Source of the DNA: Pararhodobacter aggregans
GTDB taxonomy: Bacteria > Pseudomonadota > Alphaproteobacteria > Rhodobacterales > Rhodobacteraceae
Length of the DNA stretch: 64,000 nt
Reading direction: 5' to 3'
NCBI RefSeq assembly: GCF_003075525.1
Contig: NZ_QDDR01000009.1
Location: forward strand, 202,163 to 266,162
Of this stretch, positions 63,650 through 64,000 are shown piece after piece. Positions within the stretch are counted from its first letter, which is position 1; the number at the start of each line of letters is the position of its first letter. Both the position numbers and the translations under genes were made by a program. The notes under the pieces were generated by a model that saw only the letters and a list, made by a program, of their open reading frames with translations, did no database searches and was not told the origin of the DNA.

Positions 63650-63875
63650 CGGAAGTCCCTTTCGGCTTGCGTTGCCATGGGTCGCCCCGGCCCCGCACCC
63701 GGTTCAACCGCGCCCGCTCACGATGCCGCTAACAGCAGGCCGACGCGGCGTCCCTCGGCGGTCGAGGGTCGTTTTTCCCCTGTTTTCCGCGCCGCAGAGA
63801 GGCTAGGAAACGGGGCAGCAGCCATGCGCCCGTCGGCCCCGGCCGGACGGACCACGAGAAAGGGAGAGGACGCCC

Positions 63876-64000
63876 ATGAAAATCCTGGTGCCCGTGAAGC
63901 GGGTTATCGACTACAACGTGAAGGTTCGCGTGAAGGCGGACGGGTCTGGTGTTGACCTTGCGAACGTGAAGATGTCGATGAACCCCTTCGACGAGATCGC
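63876..64000 (+). CDS. etfB: Electron transfer flavoprotein beta subunit (partial, 5' end)
   Basis: Only the first 41 codons are visible: [20 protein letters not shown] then SMNPFDEI, the conserved ETF-beta N-terminus. ETF accepts electrons from acyl-CoA dehydrogenases, including the two in this window, and passes them to ETF-ubiquinone oxidoreductase. GGGAGAGG precedes the ATG. The partner etfA should follow outside the window. Confidence 0.93.
   Translation, partial: MKILVPVKRVIDYNVKVRVKADGSGVDLANVKMSMNPFDEI

Overview
The window is chromosomal DNA from a GC-rich alphaproteobacterium of the Rhodobacterales (Rhodobacter/Paracoccus type). The signs are a MipZ-type division ATPase, a 41-residue L36 and Zn-free L31, a DmdC-like acyl-CoA dehydrogenase, a LivFGHMK cluster flanked by CoA ligases, PduO adenosyltransferase near etfB, and strong G/C third-position bias. 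The genus is inferred, not proven. No phage, insertion sequence, CRISPR array, replication origin or antibiotic-resistance island is visible. The region reads as core metabolic genome with small accessory modules and a family of GC-rich intergenic repeats.

Layout. 0-2.6 kb: malate synthase G (glcB) with a coupled methyltransferase-family membrane protein. 2.7-5.5 kb: a five-gene operon (VOC, DHFR-like, ArsR, SRPBCC, double SRPBCC) behind two palindromes. 5.5-9.2 kb: a diverged photolyase, a small ORF, mipZ and an APC-like permease. 9.2-11.1 kb: rplS-rpmE, divergent from a second ArsR-SRPBCC pair. 11.1-14.9 kb: an NMT1/SsuA-type ABC transporter and an N-formylglutamate amidohydrolase relative. 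15-18.6 kb: tRNA-Val, rpmJ, a secreted protein with four 16-residue repeats and a pseudo-caspase. 18.6-27 kb: a LivKHMGF-type transporter bracketed by a PaaK-like and a long-chain-type CoA ligase. 27-33 kb: CDF transporter, DUF1993, GST, WYL regulator, M3 peptidase. 33.5-42.5 kb: a fatty-acid oxidation block (MerR/LiuR-like regulator, two acyl-CoA dehydrogenases, thiolase, cupin, FadJ). 42.6-48.7 kb: Hint protein, EamA exporter, acyl-CoA synthetase, M48-like pseudopeptidase, PACE transporter, SPOR protein. 48.8-53.3 kb: compact nucleoside-salvage operon cdd-deoA-deoB-add-upp. 53.5-59.2 kb: VOC-bicupin, maeB, prpE. 59.3-64 kb: Hpt plus sigma-54 activator, SDR, HIG1, cobalamin adenosyltransferase, unknown protein, start of etfB.

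Together the genes point to a heterotroph living on acyl-CoA carbon: acids are imported and activated (liv cluster, three acyl-CoA synthetases, PrpE), beta-oxidised (dehydrogenases, thiolase, FadJ, electrons to ETF), and the acetyl- or propionyl-CoA is assimilated through malate synthase, malic enzyme and B12-dependent mutases supported by the adenosyltransferase.

The most interesting non-coding signals are (i) a mosaic intergenic repeat family at about 15.4, 28.5, 32.8, 37.7 and 53.5 kb with conserved cores (GGATATTT with GAACAAAGA, or GCGTATTT with CAGAATGAA), often as inverted pairs, two of which enclose TTAR-N7-TTAA spacers resembling CtrA boxes; (ii) palindromes in front of the ArsR operons, the MerR gene and glcB; and (iii) several catalytically degenerate proteins: photolyase-like, caspase-like, M48-like and PaaK-like.
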